Shown: positions 36,292 through 38,218 of the stretch, piece after piece
How positions within the stretch are numbered: the stretch's first letter is position 1
How the letters are laid out: each line of letters starts with the position of its first letter
Source: Singulisphaera sp. GP187
GTDB lineage: Bacteria > Planctomycetota > Phycisphaerae > Phycisphaerales > SM1A02
DNA: 38,218 nucleotides
NCBI GenBank assembly: GCA_945862215.1
Contig: CAMAXY010000025.1
Coordinates: 1-38,218, forward strand
Reading direction: 5' to 3'
Notes under the pieces: model-generated
The model's input: the letters and a program-made list of their open reading frames with translations, nothing else
What the model was told of the DNA's origin: nothing
Databases searched by the model: none
Program-made: the position numbers and the translations under genes

Positions 36292-38049
36292 GCACGAAAA
36301 GAACGAAAAAAAATAGGTGAACTGCTGGTTGAAGCTGGCGTTGCGACGGTCGCAAAGATCGAAGAGGCTGTTGCAACTGCAAAGAGTTCACGCAAGCGAA
36401 CTGGAGAAGTCCTTGTCGAAATGAACGTTTGTTCTGACGAGGATGTCGCACGCGCGCTTGGGCGTCAGTTCGGGATGGAATTTGTGAATCTCGAGCGGCC
36501 CGAGGGATTGAATCGAGTCAACAAAAAATTACTCAGTGAAGATCAGATCAAGAAGTTCCTCATTCTGCCGCTCGACGAAAAGGTCGGGAATACGATGAAG
36601 ATTCTCATTCATGATCCGATGGATCTGGATGCTCTCACTGCCTTGCAGTTTCGTTTGAATTGCCAATTCGAAAAATTCATTACCAGCCGCACTCAGTTGC
36701 GCGACTTTGTCGAAGGTGGAAAGTCTGCTTCGAGTTTGTTAAACAAGATGTCAGTCGTGACTGCTTCGATCACGCAAACGCATGACCGAACGAAAGACAG
36801 CAGTCAGGATCGTTCGAGTCAAGATAAATCGCAAGATGCTTCGGTCGATCGAGACAAGCTTCAGAAAATTGATGAAGGTGCGCTGAAGGTTGTAGATCGA
36901 ATGATCATCAACGCAGTGACAAATCGAGCGAGTGATATTCACATCGAGCCGATGAAAACATCTGTCCGTCTGCGTTTTCGCATCGACGGTTCCTGCATTG
37001 ATATCACTCCTCCCATCCCGAAGAAACTGCAAAGTTCGGTCATCGCACGCATTAAGTTGATGGCCGGAATCAACATTTCGGAACGGCGAATTCCGCAAGA
37101 CGGCCGCATCAAGTTTTCAGTCGAAGGTTCACCGATCGATTTCCGCGTCAGTTCATGTCCGGCAATCTGGGGAGAGAGCATTGTCTTGCGAATTTTGCGC
37201 CCAGAATCCGCGCGAATTGGGCTTCTCAATCTTGGACTGCAACAGGACACTCTGGATACTTTCAACAAAGTCATTCGTCGTCCAAACGGAATTTTTCTTG
37301 TGACTGGCCCGACAGGTTCTGGAAAAACGACGACGCTCTATTCCGCGCTGAATGATCTCAATCGTCCTGATAAGAAGATCATCACAGCAGAAGATCCAGT
37401 GGAATTTTCTTTCAAGGGGATCAATCAGGTTCAAGTGCGCGAGAGCATTGGCTTGACATTCCCAATCATTCTGAAGTCCATGTTGCGCCAAGCGCCCAAT
37501 GTGATTCTCGTCGGAGAAATTCGAGATCGTGAAGTTGCGGATATTGCCATTCAGGCTGCGCTCACTGGGCATTTAGTTTTTTCCACGCTCCACACAAATG
37601 ACGCTGCAAGCGCAATCACACGTCTTGTCGACATGGGTGTAAAGCCGTTCCTTGTTGCCAGTTCGATTCAAGCAGTCTTGGCTCAGCGACTTGCGCGCAT
37701 TTTGTGTTCTGATTGCAAAGTCATAGACGAAAATCCAGATACAAGCTGGTTAAGGATGGCCGGCATCACCGCCGAAGAAGCGGGTCGGAGCACATTGATG
37801 AAGCCTGTTGGATGTCCAAAGTGTTCGCACACTGGATATCACGGTCGCCGAGGCGTCTATGAAATGATGGTTATGAATACGGAAATCCGAGATCTTGCAT
37901 TTCAGCGCGCCACGGTCACGAAGATTCGACAAGCAGCGGTACGGGCGGGAATGCGAACGCTTTTGGGCGACGGCAAAATTAAGGTGCTCAACGGTATGAC
38001 GACAGCGGATGAGGTCGCAAAATTCGCACAGGCGGATATTGCCTCGTAA
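36289..38049 (+). CDS. pilB: Type IV pilus assembly ATPase PilB (GspE family)
   Basis: Hexameric cytoplasmic motor that drives pilus extension. The 586-aa protein has an N-terminal MshE/GspE-type domain (about 5-145, IGELLVEAG ... VLVEMNVCSDEDVARAL), a polar Ser/Gln/Asp-rich linker (about 160-190), then the ATPase domain: Walker A GPTGSGKTT (340-348), Asp box ITAEDPVE (365-372), Walker B VILVGEIRD (405-413), His box GHLVFSTLHTNDA (427-439), and a tetracysteine zinc site C473, C476, C509, C512 (CSDC...CPKC). PilB rather than T2SS GspE is favoured because a pilT-like gene follows, but GspE cannot be excluded. It starts with TTG. Confidence 0.9.
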   Translation: MARKERKKIGELLVEAGVATVAKIEEAVATAKSSRKRTGEVLVEMNVCSDEDVARALGRQFGMEFVNLERPEGLNRVNKKLLSEDQIKKFLILPLDEKVGNTMKILIHDPMDLDALTALQFRLNCQFEKFITSRTQLRDFVEGGKSASSLLNKMSVVTASITQTHDRTKDSSQDRSSQDKSQDASVDRDKLQKIDEGALKVVDRMIINAVTNRASDIHIEPMKTSVRLRFRIDGSCIDITPPIPKKLQSSVIARIKLMAGINISERRIPQDGRIKFSVEGSPIDFRVSSCPAIWGESIVLRILRPESARIGLLNLGLQQDTLDTFNKVIRRPNGIFLVTGPTGSGKTTTLYSALNDLNRPDKKIITAEDPVEFSFKGINQVQVRESIGLTFPIILKSMLRQAPNVILVGEIRDREVADIAIQAALTGHLVFSTLHTNDAASAITRLVDMGVKPFLVASSIQAVLAQRLARILCSDCKVIDENPDTSWLRMAGITAEEAGRSTLMKPVGCPKCSHTGYHGRRGVYEMMVMNTEIRDLAFQRATVTKIRQAAVRAGMRTLLGDGKIKVLNGMTTADEVAKFAQADIAS

Positions 38050-38108
38050 GTGTTCGAGTCAATTTGATGGTGTGTTCGGCAGAATGTTCAATGTAAGGAG
38101 TCTTTTTA

Positions 38109-38218
38109 ATGTCATCTGGTGAAATCACAAGCGGGCCAACAACGACCGAAAGTTCGATGCAGATCGATCGGCTGCTCGATACGGTTGTTCGGCAGGGTGC
38201 ATCCGATTTGCACATCAG
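38109..38218 (+). CDS. pilT: PilT-like twitching ATPase, start only, runs off the window
   Basis: The frame from ATG 38109 gives 36 residues before the edge: MSSGEITSGP, then IDRLLDTVVRQGASDLHI, which matches the N-terminal helix of PilT/PilU (usually LL..VV..GASDLHL). AAGGAG (38095-38100) sits 8 bases before the start. It is 59 bases behind pilB on the same strand, and the pilB-pilT order is common. The Walker motifs lie beyond the edge, so PilT versus PilU is open. Confidence 0.75.
   Translation, partial: MSSGEITSGPTTTESSMQIDRLLDTVVRQGASDLHI

Overview
The window reads as part of a planctomycete chromosome, most likely class Phycisphaerae. This is inferred from protein features, not from a 16S gene. 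The signs are a secreted protease with the planctomycete CC-x2-VC...CC-x3-WDSxC cysteine motif, a run of hypothetical proteins of planctomycete type (176-aa protein, LolA/LolB-like lipoprotein, RDD protein), an lpxB gene for outer-membrane lipid A, and moderate GC content. Coding density is very high. No tRNA, rRNA, CRISPR array, insertion sequence or prophage is visible.

Layout. 1-4076 (minus): two secreted proteases, a reprolysin-like zinc metalloprotease cut by the window edge and a 1016-aa subtilase-fold protein. 4241-5575 (minus): purD. 5692-8156 (plus): a secreted protein of unknown function coupled to trxB. 8166-9959 (minus): aspS. 10031-11188 (plus): lpxB. 11279-16230 (plus): a complete five-gene branched-chain amino-acid-type ABC transporter, livJHMGF, whose LivG carries an unexpected two-helix transmembrane insertion. 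16254-29245 (minus): a 13-kb block read from right to left as rplK-rplA-rplJ-rplL, an intrinsic terminator, rpoB-rpoC, two YkgJ-type cysteine-cluster proteins and a hypothetical gene. 29452-33676 (plus): tyrS, a 176-aa protein, a lipoprotein and an RDD membrane protein. 33712-36139 (minus): gnd-zwf, the oxidative pentose phosphate pair. 36289-end (plus): pilB and the first codons of pilT, the type IV pilus motors.

How the genes work together. Most of the window is housekeeping: translation and transcription machinery, two aminoacyl-tRNA synthetases, purine synthesis, NADPH supply by zwf/gnd, thioredoxin reduction by trxB, and lipid A assembly. Accessory functions are extracellular proteolysis, amino-acid or amide uptake by the Liv system, and type IV pili. 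The proteases and the Liv transporter would suit a protein-degrading heterotroph, but that link is inference.

Most worth a second look: the membrane insertion inside LivG; the Asp-to-Glu change at the first catalytic position of the subtilase; the 15-bp tandem repeat in the metalloprotease; the rplK operon starting without secE-nusG and divergent to tyrS; the terminator and long leader between rplL and rpoB; and the tandem ykgJ genes directly behind rpoC. I saw no clear sign of a wholly new multi-gene system.
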